Positions 33,526-43,500 of a stretch of 64,000 bases of DNA are shown here, in pieces. Both the position numbers and the translations under genes were made by a program. Source of the DNA: JAAXPZ01 sp965215705 (GTDB lineage Bacteria > Campylobacterota > Campylobacteria > Campylobacterales > Sulfurovaceae). The DNA lies in the NCBI GenBank assembly GCA_965215705.1, contig CBDCEE010000002.1, positions 124,001-188,000 on the forward strand, given 5' to 3'. The notes under the pieces were generated by a model that had not been told where the DNA came from, ran no database searches, and saw nothing but the letters and a program-made list of their open reading frames with translations. Position 1 is the first letter of the stretch, and every line of letters starts with the position of its first letter.

Positions 33526-33607
33526 GGGGGTATTGTAGCAGATATTTATAGGAATGGCTAGTATATCCTGAGACTTTAGTTTAAGATAAGGATAATGGGT
33601 TATGCGC

Positions 33608-35500
33608 CTACAATTCCTTCATCCACTCCGCAACATCCGCATCACTAGCCATCCGCCAGTCTGCTCTAGGACTCAGAGAGATCGTACCCACTTTAGGGCC
33701 GTCAGGCATGCAACTTCGTTTGAACTGCTGGGTGAAAAAGCGTCTGAGGAATACTTTGAGCCATTTGGTGATCGTAGACTCGTCGTACTTTCCATTAAAT
33801 GCTAAGCCCGCCAGGAAGCGCATCTTGGTGGGTTTGGCACCGTATTTGATGAAGTGGTAGAGGAAGAAGTCATGCAGTTCATAGGGGCCGACGATGGCTT
33901 CTGTCTCTTGGGCGATGGTGTCCTCTTTGGCGGGGAGAAGTTCGGGGCTGATCGGTGTATCTAAAATATCATCGATGATGGTGGCGATGGCTTCGTTGGA
34001 CTTGTAGTATTCGATGACATACTTGATGAGGGTTTTTGGGATGCCACTATTGAGAGCGTACATACTCATGTGGTCACCGTTGTAGGTGCTCCACCCTAGA
34101 GCGATCTCGCTGAGGTCTCCTGTACCGATGACCAGTCCGCCCTCTTTGTTCGCCATGTTCATGAGGATGCTGGTTCTGGCTCTGGCTTGGACATTTTCGT
34201 ACACGACGCTGAGGTCATCAGGGTTATGTTCGATCGCTTCAAACTCCTTGAGTGAGAGCTTAGTGATATCGATGGTCTTGAGCGTGACACCCAATGCTTC
34301 ACAGAGCTTTACGGCATTGGATTTGGTACGGCTGGTGGTACCAAATCCCGGCATGGTGATGGCGATGATGTCTTTGGCATCCCATCCCATGATCTGATAG
34401 GCTCTGTGGGTAGAGAGCAGTGCCAGTGTGGAGTCCAGCCCTCCGCTGATGCCGATGAGGGCTTTGGGGATCTTGGTATGGCTCATGCGTTTGATGAGTC
34501 CGTGGGCTTGTATCTGGACGATCTCGTCACAGCGTGCTGTTTTGTCTGCATGTACAGAGGGGACAAAGGGGGCAGGGTTGATCGTTCTCTCCAGCGTTTT
34601 GATCTGGGGTACTTTATCTACTGTGATCGTACGCGTTTTTTTGCGTCTACCATCACTGTAGCTGGACTCTGCAAGTCTGAGGAATCTCAGCTTCTCCAGA
34701 TCGATATCCGCAGTGATGAGATGGCTCTTTTGGCTGAAGCGTTCATTTTCTGCCACAGTACTGCCATACTCTGCGATAAGGGCATGCCCGCCAAAGACGG
34801 TATCTGTAGAGGATTCGCCCACACCTGCGGAGCTATAGACATACGCAGCCATGCAGCGTGCACTCTGCGTGCGTACGAGCTCTTCGCGGTACTCGTGTTT
34901 GCCTATGAGTTCATTGCTGGCAGAGAGGTTGAGCAGGAGGTTCGCACCGTTACTTGCCATGTGGTTACTCGGAGGGGTCACTGCCCAGAGGTCTTCACAT
35001 AGCTCGACCCCAAAGGTCATATGGGACTTGTCTGTAAAGAGCAGATCGACCCCAAAGGGTACTTCCTTACTCAGTATGGCTGTTGTGCTTCTCACGATAT
35101 CCCGTCCACTGACAAAGTGGCGTTTCTCATAGAACTCTTTGGTGTTGGGGAGGTAGGATTTGGGGATGAGTCCCAGCATCTGTCCGTTCTGGATCACTAC
35201 TGCACAGTTGTAGAGTCTGTCTGCCTCTAGTAGGACATACCCGATCACTGCGATGGTGGAGATACCTTGGGTCTGTTCCAGTATCCCTTGGAGTGCATGA
35301 TCCTGAGCTTCGAGTAGGGTTTGGTTGGCAAACAGATCGTGTGAGGTATAGCCAGTTAGTGTGAGTTCCGGGAAAACAACCACGGAGGTATCTCTGCTAT
35401 GTGCCTCCTGGATCAAGGTGATGATCTGGGCACTGTTCTTGGTAGGGTTGGCGATAGTGGTATGGTTGACGGCGGCTGCGACTCGGTAGTATCCGTACAT
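33608..35500 (-). CDS. nadE: Glutamine-dependent NAD+ synthetase
   Basis: Makes NAD from deamido-NAD with glutamine as ammonia source. The 630-residue chain has an N-terminal nitrilase-type glutaminase (VVFPELTLTGYTSHDLF with Glu, KSYLPNTKEFYEKRHF with Lys, GVELCEDLWAV with Cys) and a C-terminal ATP-pyrophosphatase domain with ALIGISGGLDSTLAL near residue 353, plus GTGDLSEIALGWSTY. The start has GGAG seven bases upstream, directly next to a short palindromic repeat. Confidence 0.96.
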   Translation of the reverse strand: MYGYYRVAAAVNHTTIANPTKNSAQIITLIQEAHSRDTSVVVFPELTLTGYTSHDLFANQTLLEAQDHALQGILEQTQGISTIAVIGYVLLEADRLYNCAVVIQNGQMLGLIPKSYLPNTKEFYEKRHFVSGRDIVRSTTAILSKEVPFGVDLLFTDKSHMTFGVELCEDLWAVTPPSNHMASNGANLLLNLSASNELIGKHEYREELVRTQSARCMAAYVYSSAGVGESSTDTVFGGHALIAEYGSTVAENERFSQKSHLITADIDLEKLRFLRLAESSYSDGRRKKTRTITVDKVPQIKTLERTINPAPFVPSVHADKTARCDEIVQIQAHGLIKRMSHTKIPKALIGISGGLDSTLALLSTHRAYQIMGWDAKDIIAITMPGFGTTSRTKSNAVKLCEALGVTLKTIDITKLSLKEFEAIEHNPDDLSVVYENVQARARTSILMNMANKEGGLVIGTGDLSEIALGWSTYNGDHMSMYALNSGIPKTLIKYVIEYYKSNEAIATIIDDILDTPISPELLPAKEDTIAQETEAIVGPYELHDFFLYHFIKYGAKPTKMRFLAGLAFNGKYDESTITKWLKVFLRRFFTQQFKRSCMPDGPKVGTISLSPRADWRMASDADVAEWMKEL

Positions 35501-35511
35501 GTATTTTCTCC

Positions 35512-35532
35512 GTAGGGTGCATAGAACGCACC
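35512..35532. repeat. Short family B palindrome upstream of nadE
   Basis: GTAGGGTGCATAGAACGCAC plus C forms a small hairpin (GGTGC / GCACC). It is a single-arm relative of the element at 4372-4426 and lies directly before the nadE ribosome binding site, in the gap between divergent nadE and the methyltransferase gene. Confidence 0.7.
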
Positions 35533-35563
35533 GCTGATATGGTTGTATTTTATCATAAATTGT

Positions 35564-35569
35564 TATAAT
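35564..35569 (+). promoter_or_regulatory. Promoter (-10) of the TrmH-like gene
   Basis: TTGTTATAATC has TGn plus TATAAT at 35564-35569, an extended -10 box. The start is near 35576, about 14 bases before the ATG. Confidence 0.7.
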
Positions 35570-35589
35570 CTATCAAAAACAGGTACCCC

Positions 35590-36369
35590 ATGAACCTCAT
35601 AGAGATAGAAAACCTAGAACTTCCTGAACTTCAGATCTACCGCAAGCTCCGAGGAAATGCCTTTGATGTGGATAACAGTTTCATTGCAGATAGCCCCAAG
35701 GTTGTCAATATGTTACTGGAGGGTGACATACGCGTGAACAGTATCTTGGCAACGAACAGGTATTATGAAGAGAACAGGGCACTCATCGAGCGTAGTGAGA
35801 TTCCCAAATGTTACGTGGGAGAGAAGCAACTGCTAGAGACCATCGTAGGGCACAAGATGCACCACAATGTCATGATGCATGGCAAGCGACCTGAGAATGT
35901 ACCGCTAGCGCAGATGGGAGATCGCATCATCATGCTAGACGCCCTCTCCAATATGGAAAATGTCGGAGCGATAGCCCGTAGTGCCGCAGCGTTAGGTGTG
36001 GACTCTATGATGATGCCAGTGGCAGCACCCCACCCCTACGGCAGAAGGGCGATACGGGTGTCGATGGGATATGTCAGCAAGTTGAAGATCCACCGTTTTG
36101 ATGATCTGACAGAGAGTATCGCAAGTCTGAAACGTCTGGGATACACGATCTATGGTGCTGAGGCTGACGAGAGTGCCATGTCATTGTCAACCCTTGACAC
36201 AGTACCTGACAAATGGGTTGTCATCATGGGCAATGAAGAGGCAGGGCTGTCAAAAGAGATATTGCGTCAGTGTGACCATACGGTACAGATCGAAATGGCA
36301 TCAGGAGTCAAGAGTTTCAATGTTTCTATTGCGGCATCGATCATCATGCATTGGATGGTGGTGAAGTAG
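35590..36369 (+). CDS. SpoU/TrmH-family RNA 2'-O-methyltransferase
   Basis: A 259-residue SPOUT-fold enzyme. The three motifs are ALSNMENVGAIARSAAALGV (motif 1, Asn), VVIMGNEEAGLSKEIL (motif 2) and KSFNVSIAASIIMHW (motif 3), which form the knotted SAM site. The N-terminal about 90 residues form a substrate-binding domain (DSPKVVNMLLEG). The target may be rRNA or tRNA and cannot be named. The stop codon lies in the first bases of the palindromic element that follows. Confidence 0.92.
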   Translation: MNLIEIENLELPELQIYRKLRGNAFDVDNSFIADSPKVVNMLLEGDIRVNSILATNRYYEENRALIERSEIPKCYVGEKQLLETIVGHKMHHNVMMHGKRPENVPLAQMGDRIIMLDALSNMENVGAIARSAAALGVDSMMMPVAAPHPYGRRAIRVSMGYVSKLKIHRFDDLTESIASLKRLGYTIYGAEADESAMSLSTLDTVPDKWVVIMGNEEAGLSKEILRQCDHTVQIEMASGVKSFNVSIAASIIMHWMVVK

Positions 36370-36464
36370 GTCGGGGTGTCCTCTCCCCGACACCTGTTTA
36401 AACCATATAAATGATATATTGTATCTATTGAAATAAATGTCGGGGAGAGGACACCCCGACCTAC
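36366..36464. repeat. Palindromic element, family A, between convergent genes
   Basis: A 27-base arm (36366-36392) is perfectly complementary to 36438-36464 with a 45-base AT-rich spacer. The arm begins GTAGGTCGGGGTGTCCTCTC, the same as the copy inside priA. It runs from the stop codon of the methyltransferase gene to one base before the dsbD stop, so it may act as a two-way terminator. Confidence 0.93.
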
Positions 36465-36465
36465 G

Positions 36466-38265
36466 CTATTGAATCGTCTTAAGTTGCTTTACAAACTGCT
36501 CAGGCGGGATAAACCCTGTGAAAAATTTATCACCCAATGCCTTGCCTTTGCTATCGTAAAAGAGGATATTGGGTGCACCAAAGAGCCCGTATTTTTTCAA
36601 AATTGCTTGCTCCTCAGGGGTGTTTTGGGTGATGTCGATCTGGATGAACTTGAATCGCTCTAGCTCTTTTTTGACTGCGGGATCTGGGAAAGTGATATTT
36701 TCCAGTTCGATACAGGCTGCACAGCCATCTTTGCCGATATCGACTACTACTGGCTTGCCTGCTTTGTTCGCTTCTGCAACTTCTGCGAGGAGTCTTTCGA
36801 CTGAGTAGCCCTGTCTGATGGATCGATCTTCGATCACCTCTGTAGTGACAACACCGCCTCTGGCACCCGTAAACCTATCTAACGGATGCAGCAGTGAGCT
36901 GGAGCCGCTGATGGCACCGATAAAGAGGATGATACCGTAGACAAGCATGAGAAAAGCAAAGAGTGTTGTGAGCTTGGAGAGTCCCTTTCGTGTCTGGCAA
37001 CTTCCGAAAACTTCCATATAGAAGGCTGACCCCATAAAGATCAATGAAGCCAGAAGCAGTGTTACAAAGGGAGGCAACAGTCTTTCGATCATATAGAGTG
37101 CCATGAGTAGCATCATCACACCAAAGATCTGAGAGATACGCATCATCCAGCCGCCGGGCTTGGGCATAAATTTCCCTGCACCCAGTCCTACCAAAAGCAG
37201 TGGCATTCCCATACCGATACTCATCACAAAGAGTGCTAGACCACCGAGGAAAGCATCTCCCGTCTGAGAGATAAATAGGATCGCGCCACCCAGAGGTGGT
37301 GCGACACAAGGGCCTACGATCAGGGCAGAGAGGACTCCCATGATAGCAGTACCGAGTATGCCTTTACTCTGGGCATTGTCACTGGCTGAGCTGAGTTTGG
37401 ACTGCCACTTGGCAGGCAGACCGATCTCAAAAAAGCCAAAGAGTGAAAATGCCAGTGCCACGAACATAGCGGCAAAGAGGATGATGACCCAGGGCTTTGC
37501 CATGGCAGCCTGGATATCAGCACCTACCACGCCAGCCACGACACCGACGACTGTATAGGCGAGTGCCATTGCCAGTACATAGACCAATGAGGTGAAAAAT
37601 GCTTTGCCTGCATTGGGCTTCTCGTCTTTGCCTGCTTGGGAGATAATGATCGAAGAGAGGATGGGGATCATAGGAAAGATACAAGGTGTCAGTGCCAGCA
37701 GCAGTCCAAAGACAAAAAAGAGCATGAGGATAAAGAGAGGATTCTCTTTGACCAGTACATCGGCGATCTTGCCTGTGTTACCCTCTTTGGTCAGTCGGGA
37801 GATCTTGGCGAAGAAGCCTTCGGGTTCTCCTTCATACTTGAGGTCTATCGTGCGTGTTTGTGGAGAGTAGCAGATGCCGCTGTCAGAACAGCCTGTCATC
37901 TCGACAGTGAGGGTATAGTCTTTGGTGACTTTGGATTCGATCTCTTTGGCTGGGATATCGACAGTGATACTATGGTAGATATCAAATTCACCATGCTTCT
38001 CTGCGGGTGGCAGGGTAGGTGTGAGCTCTGCCTGTATTGGCTTGGTCACTTTAAAGTGTAAGTCTTTGGCATAGATATAGATCTTGTCACCGAGGGTAAT
38101 GCTGGCTTTGATTGTGTCGCCTTCTCTGGTGGCAGTGACCTGGAATGCTTCTTTGGGATCGAGAAACTGTTGTTTGGGAAGTGTGAGCCCGCCAAAGCCC
38201 TCAGCATGTCCGATGAGTGTAGATAAAATAATGGTCACACCCAAAAAAAACTTTTTTAATGTCAT
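36466..38265 (-). CDS. dsbD: Thiol:disulfide interchange protein DsbD
   Basis: A 599-residue inner-membrane protein that passes electrons from cytoplasmic thioredoxin to periplasmic thiol proteins. It has a signal peptide (to about AEG), an N-terminal immunoglobulin-like alpha domain with GCSDSGICYSPQ, eight transmembrane helices with LLALTPCIFPMIPIL and LIVGPCVAPPLGG (redox Cys), and a C-terminal thioredoxin domain with DGCAAC near residues 513-518. It diverges from the DUF255 gene. Confidence 0.95.
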   Translation of the reverse strand: MTLKKFFLGVTIILSTLIGHAEGFGGLTLPKQQFLDPKEAFQVTATREGDTIKASITLGDKIYIYAKDLHFKVTKPIQAELTPTLPPAEKHGEFDIYHSITVDIPAKEIESKVTKDYTLTVEMTGCSDSGICYSPQTRTIDLKYEGEPEGFFAKISRLTKEGNTGKIADVLVKENPLFILMLFFVFGLLLALTPCIFPMIPILSSIIISQAGKDEKPNAGKAFFTSLVYVLAMALAYTVVGVVAGVVGADIQAAMAKPWVIILFAAMFVALAFSLFGFFEIGLPAKWQSKLSSASDNAQSKGILGTAIMGVLSALIVGPCVAPPLGGAILFISQTGDAFLGGLALFVMSIGMGMPLLLVGLGAGKFMPKPGGWMMRISQIFGVMMLLMALYMIERLLPPFVTLLLASLIFMGSAFYMEVFGSCQTRKGLSKLTTLFAFLMLVYGIILFIGAISGSSSLLHPLDRFTGARGGVVTTEVIEDRSIRQGYSVERLLAEVAEANKAGKPVVVDIGKDGCAACIELENITFPDPAVKKELERFKFIQIDITQNTPEEQAILKKYGLFGAPNILFYDSKGKALGDKFFTGFIPPEQFVKQLKTIQ

Positions 38266-38353
38266 TTTTACTCTCTTTTTAAGTATCTTAGTGTAAAACT
38301 ATATCCAAGAATGATAAACAATAACAGTGTAGTGAATGTGCAAAGGCAAAGAT

Positions 38354-39811
38354 GTGAATAAAAAAGAGATATCGTGGTATGCATGGGGTACAGCATCCTT
38401 TGAAAGAGCAAAGCAGGAAGAGAAGCCATTGTTGCTTTTCATTGGCTACAAAGGGTGTTACTGGTGTGAGCAGATGGAGCAGGAGTCTTTTGTCGATGAT
38501 AAGACTGTCTCTCTGATAGATGAACACTGTATCGCAGTGCGTGTCGATAGCCACGAGCGACCAGATATCGGTAGGTATTTTCACCGTGTATTTACACAGA
38601 TGACTGGGCGAGAAGCAAACTATCCGCTGGTGATCTTCCTCTCTGCAGATCAGGTACCGCTGTATGCCGTGAGCTATCTGCCTGAGTCCAGCAGAGATGG
38701 CATGATGGGGCTAGGGGAGACGGTTGCGCTGGTCGCAGAAAAATACCAACGACAAAGAGCACTGCTTCTGGAAAAAGGGCAAGAGATCATAGATCTGCTA
38801 CAGCCACCGAAAAGAAGTATCGAAGCAACCACACTGCATAGTAGTATCGTCTCTGTCATCTCTGAGCAGATCAAAGTGCTCCATGATAGTGAGTTTGGAG
38901 GCTTTGGTGAGAAGCCAAAATTCCCCAGACACTCTCTCCTCATACTGGCACTGGATCTCTACAGAGAGACCAAAGAACCCGAAATAGCTACTTTGCTTCA
39001 CCGTACACTGGATGCGATGACAGATAAGGGCTTGCATGATAGAGAGGAGGGGGGATTTCATCGTTACTGTATGGACAGGGCATGGCAGGAGCCCCAGAGA
39101 GGGAAGATGCTCTATGACAATGCCTTGATGAGTGAGACACTGCTACTGGCATCGACAGTACTGGAAGAAGAGAGATATGCCACCGTAGCACTGGAGACAG
39201 TAGAGTTCATGCGGAACAAGCTGATGCTGGATGGGTGTTTCTGTGCCTTTTATGACGAAGGGGTAGTCAAGGATGACAGCATGATCGTCTCATGGAACGC
39301 TATGGCGATCAAAGCCTTTTTGTTCGCGGGCAAGCGGGATAGGGTCTATAGGCAGATGGGTATTGCTTCACTCTCCAAGCTACTGGAGTTTGGGATGCGT
39401 GGAGGGGTGTTGTACCATAGCTTTGTCTGGGGAGAAGAGCCTGATACGGAGGCGTTTTTGGAAGACTATGCACACGTGGCAGATGCACTGATCGTTGCAT
39501 ATGAACAGACAAACGAGGAGCACTATCTAGTCAAGGCCTCAGAACTGATCAATGAGGCACTCAAGCAGTTTTTCAATCAAGGGCAATGGTACTACAGCAA
39601 CAGGGAGATCGTGTTGCTAGCAGATACGGCAGATGGAGACTACTCTGCCGCACTCTCTGTCATGAGTAGGGTACTGCAAAAGGCTACGAAGCTCATCGAT
39701 CCAGCGTATGAGAAATTTTTGTTGCGTACTTTGGAAGTACACTCCTACGAATTGATACGACAACCTATATCGATGCCAGAGTTGGCGAGAGTAGCCATTC
39801 GAAATATATAG
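38354..39811 (+). CDS. DUF255 thioredoxin-like / YyaL-family protein
   Basis: A roughly 485-residue protein. The first about 120 residues are a thioredoxin-like DUF255 domain with FIGYKGCYWCEQMEQESF (CxxC), where most relatives have CHWCH. The rest is an alpha/alpha toroid (GGFGEKPKFPRHSLL, GGFHRYCMD, KMLYDNALMSETLL). No signal peptide is seen, so it is cytosolic. I use the GTG at 38354 (VNKKEISWYAW) with AAAGG upstream; the GTG at 38336 is an alternative. Function of the family is unknown. It is divergent from dsbD. Confidence 0.85.
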   Translation: MNKKEISWYAWGTASFERAKQEEKPLLLFIGYKGCYWCEQMEQESFVDDKTVSLIDEHCIAVRVDSHERPDIGRYFHRVFTQMTGREANYPLVIFLSADQVPLYAVSYLPESSRDGMMGLGETVALVAEKYQRQRALLLEKGQEIIDLLQPPKRSIEATTLHSSIVSVISEQIKVLHDSEFGGFGEKPKFPRHSLLILALDLYRETKEPEIATLLHRTLDAMTDKGLHDREEGGFHRYCMDRAWQEPQRGKMLYDNALMSETLLLASTVLEEERYATVALETVEFMRNKLMLDGCFCAFYDEGVVKDDSMIVSWNAMAIKAFLFAGKRDRVYRQMGIASLSKLLEFGMRGGVLYHSFVWGEEPDTEAFLEDYAHVADALIVAYEQTNEEHYLVKASELINEALKQFFNQGQWYYSNREIVLLADTADGDYSAALSVMSRVLQKATKLIDPAYEKFLLRTLEVHSYELIRQPISMPELARVAIRNI

Positions 39812-39850
39812 AATCAAAAAAACCAGAGCAGAATAAATGTAAAGTAACAC

Positions 39851-39879
39851 TTGATACTTTATAAAAAAAGTGCTATCAT
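39851..39879 (+). promoter_or_regulatory. MerR-gene promoter with -35 and -10 boxes
   Basis: TTGATA (39851-39856) and TATCAT (39874-39879) are 17 bases apart, and TGC precedes the -10. A -35 box this clear is rare in the window. CACTT (39848-39852) and AAGTG (39868-39872) form a dyad reaching into the spacer, and TTTATAAA is central. MerR regulators usually bind in this spacer, so self-control is likely. Confidence 0.6.
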
Positions 39880-39908
39880 TTCACATAACCTATGACAAGG
39901 AGCGTGAA

Positions 39909-40571
39909 ATGGCACTTAAAATGAGAGAGCTTATCATCCAAAGTGGTGAAAACAAATCAACGATACTTTATTATCTCAAAGAGGGCTTACTCCCTGACCC
40001 TTCCAAACCCAAGCCCAATGTGCATCTCTATGATGAAAGCTGTGTTGAGATCATCAAGTTCATCAAATACCTCCAGCATCATTTTGCCTATACGATTGCA
40101 GATATCAAACATATCTTTGAGCAGACACCTTTGGATCTGGACGGGAGTTTTGAGATGATGGTGAGTGCCCTTGAGATCGCTACCGTAGGAAAAAATCCTG
40201 CATGGTATACCAAGAAGGCATTTCTCCAAAAGAGTGGGCTGGAGGAGGATACTTTACATACCTATATTGCCAAAGGGTATCTTTTCCAAAGAAAGCAGGG
40301 GTTTAGTTCTGCTGAGCTTGAGATGGTAAGAATCTTGCAAAATCTCACCACACTGGGGCTTGAGAGTGCACTGGTGGATCAGTATGTACAGAGTGCCAAG
40401 CAGATCGCCAAACTGGAGAGTGAGGCAGGCGCCAGAATGTTTGATACTATCGAGGAGGAGACAACAGCACACTATGAACTGCTCTTTGATATGGTACTCA
40501 AGCTCAAGCCTTATATCTACAATATGCATACCGTCTCACAATATTATCATGACAAAGAGGCACAGTCATGA
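39909..40571 (+). CDS. MerR-family transcriptional regulator
   Basis: A 220-residue regulator with an N-terminal MerR-type winged helix (MRELIIQSGENKSTILYYLK followed by EGLLPDPSKPKPNVHLYDE), a long dimer helix, and a C-terminal helical domain without the metal-binding Cys of metal sensors. I use the ATG at 39909 with AGGAG upstream. The stop overlaps the next gene (ATGA), so the regulator is the first gene of the lipid-type operon and probably controls it; the effector is unknown, possibly a fatty acid or lipid. Confidence 0.88.
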   Translation: MALKMRELIIQSGENKSTILYYLKEGLLPDPSKPKPNVHLYDESCVEIIKFIKYLQHHFAYTIADIKHIFEQTPLDLDGSFEMMVSALEIATVGKNPAWYTKKAFLQKSGLEEDTLHTYIAKGYLFQRKQGFSSAELEMVRILQNLTTLGLESALVDQYVQSAKQIAKLESEAGARMFDTIEEETTAHYELLFDMVLKLKPYIYNMHTVSQYYHDKEAQS

Positions 40572-43500
40572 AGACACTTTTCCGTATCGCTGGGTTTACC
40601 CCGTATATACTGATCATCTTTCTTAATGCCATGACTGATCTGGGGCATAAAATTGTCCTGCAAAATACCATTTTTAAAGCCTATGAAGGCTCTGAACTGA
40701 TCGTATTGACAGCGATTGTCAATGCATTGATCCTACTGCCGTTTATCTTTCTCTTCTCCCCTGCAGGGTACATCTCGGACAAATATCCCAAGACCAAGGT
40801 CATTGAGTATGCCTCATTGCTGGCGATCGGTATCACCGTACTGATCCTGCTCTCCTACTACATGGGGTGGTTCTGGATGGCATTTGGACTGACCTTTGTA
40901 CTCGCAGCCCAGAGTGCGATCTACTCACCTGCGAAGTATGGACTGATCAAAGAGATGGTAGGAGATGACAATCTTGCCTCTGCCAATGCACTGGTACAGG
41001 CGGTAACGATCGTCTCTATTTTAGCTGGAGCAGTGGTTTATTCGATGCTCTTTGAAAAGCTGTTGGGAGAGAGAAGTATCGCTCCTCATGAGATCTTGCA
41101 GTATGTAGCACCCTTGGGCTATCTGCTGATCGGAGCCAGTGTGATAGAGTATCTCTTTGCCCGGCGTTTGAGAGGGGAGGCTGTGACGGTTGATGATGCA
41201 GTGATATTTGAGTCCAAGAAGTACCGAAGTCTCGGGTATCTCAAAGAGAATCTTTCTATGATAAAAAGCAACAAAACAGTATGGCTCAGTATCCTGGGGC
41301 TCAGTATCTTCTGGGGGATCTCTCAGGTCATTGTAGCGATCTTTGGAGAGCATCTCAAAGGGAAGCTTGGTGTGACAGATACGGTGGTCGCCCAGGGGTT
41401 GTTGGCACTTTCAGGTGTCGGTATCATTGTGGGGTCTCTGCTGGCAGGGCGTTTAAGTCGTCACTATATAGAGACAGGGATCATACCGCTAGGTGCTATG
41501 GGAGTGACACTTACGACCTATCTGCTACCCCCACTTTCTAGCCAGTTTGCTCTGGGCGCAAACCTTTTTGCCTTTGGTTTTTTTGCAGGTCTTTTTATCG
41601 TGCCTCTCAATGCATTGGTTCAGTTTGCTACCCCGACGAAAGTACTGGGTAAGGTTCTGGCAGGAAATAACTTTGTCCAGAGTCTCTCAATGTTCCTCTT
41701 CTTGGTGGTGACAGCACTGTTTGGTTATTTTGAGATCTCTAGCAAGGTACTTTTCTATATCGTTGCCACGATTGCACTAGCCGGTATGCTCTATACGTTT
41801 ATTCGGCTGCCTCAATCGCTGATACGTTATATGGTCAAAGTACTGTTTGGGTTTAGATATCGCATTACCGTGGAGGGCTTGGAACAGATTCAGGCAGAGG
41901 GTAAAGGGGTGCTGCTGCTAGGGAACCATATCTCGTTCCTCGACTGGGCGATGCTTCAGATCGCCTATCCTCAGCAGATACGTTTTGTAATGGATCGACT
42001 CTATTATGACAAGTGGTACCTCAAACCTTTTCTGAACTTTTTTGGTGTCATCCCTATCTCTACGAGAGGAAGCAAAACGGCCTTGGCAAAAGTCACAGAA
42101 GCACTCAATGCAGGGGATACGGTGGCACTCTTTCCTGAAGGACATCTCTCCAGAAATGGACACTTGGGTACCTTCCAACGGGGATTTGAGGTAGCAGCAC
42201 GTGAAGTAGAGGATGCGATCATCGTACCGTTCTATCTGCGAGGACTCTGGGAAGATCAATTCTCTCATGCTTCACAAAAGATGAAACGGAACAGTGCCAA
42301 GGATATCTCTGTGAGTTTTGGTAAGCCGATAGGTATTCACAGCTCTCCTGCAGAGGTCAAGCAGGCAGTTTTCGATCTCTCTATCTATGCATGGAGAACC
42401 TATACCGAGTGTTTGCCTTCTTTACAGCAAGCATGGATAGAGCGTGCCAAAGAGGTGAGAGGAAAGCTCTCCATGGCAGACTCTACAGGTGTTGAAGTCA
42501 GTGGAAACAAGTTTATCACAGGCACACTTATGATCGCAAAAGGGCTTAAGCCCATGCTGAAAGAGCGTCAGAATATCGGTCTGCTTCTTCCTACCTCTGT
42601 AGGTGGATCGATGGCAAACATGGCAGTACTGAGTCTAGGGAAAACAGTGGTGAATCTCAACTACTCCAGTGGTACAGCTAGTCTACTTCATGCCCTCAAG
42701 ATCGCGGATATTACCAAAGTCGTAGCCTCTAGACAGTTTGTTACCAAGCTCAAGGCAAAAGGCTTTGATCTCACAGAGGTGCTGTCACAGGTAGAGGTGA
42801 TCTATCTAGAGGATATTAAAGAGAAGATGAGCAGAACCAGAGGGCTATGGATGTTTGCACTGGTTAAGCTCCTGCCGGCTTCTGTGTTGGGCAGTCTCTT
42901 TATCAGAGATGCTGCACCCGAGGATACGGCAGCGATCCTCTTCTCCAGTGGCAGTGAAGGTACCCCCAAAGGGATAGCTTTGAGCCACCGTAACATGATG
43001 GGGAATATCAAGCAGACCACGACACTGCTCAACCCGACAGATGAGGATGTAATGCTGGGAACCTTGCCGATCTTCCACTCTTTTGGACTGACAGTCACAA
43101 CACTGCTACCACTGATCGAAGGGATCCCTGTGGTATGCCACCCTGATCCGACCGATGGATTTGGGATCGGTAAGATCGCTGCCAAATATGAGGCAACGAT
43201 GCTCTTCGCTACAGCGACCTTTTTCCGTCTCTATACCCGTAACCGTAAGCTCAGCCCTCTGATGTTCAAGACGCTTCGCATGGTGGTTGCCGGTGCAGAG
43301 AAGCTACCCAATGAGATCCGTGAAGAGTTCAAAAAGAAATTTGGGCATGAGATCTATGAGGGCTATGGTGCTACGGAGACCACACCAGTAGCTTCAGTCA
43401 ATATCCCTGATATCCTGATGCTCGATAGCTTCAAACCACAAGTCGGTAACAAACCTGGTACGGTAGGGCTACCGCTGCCAGGAAGTAGTTTCAAGATCGT

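Noticed and set aside
34406..35002. 198-codon plus-strand frame antisense to nadE
   Set aside because: nadE has all catalytic motifs in the opposite frame; the shadow has no start signal and no family features.
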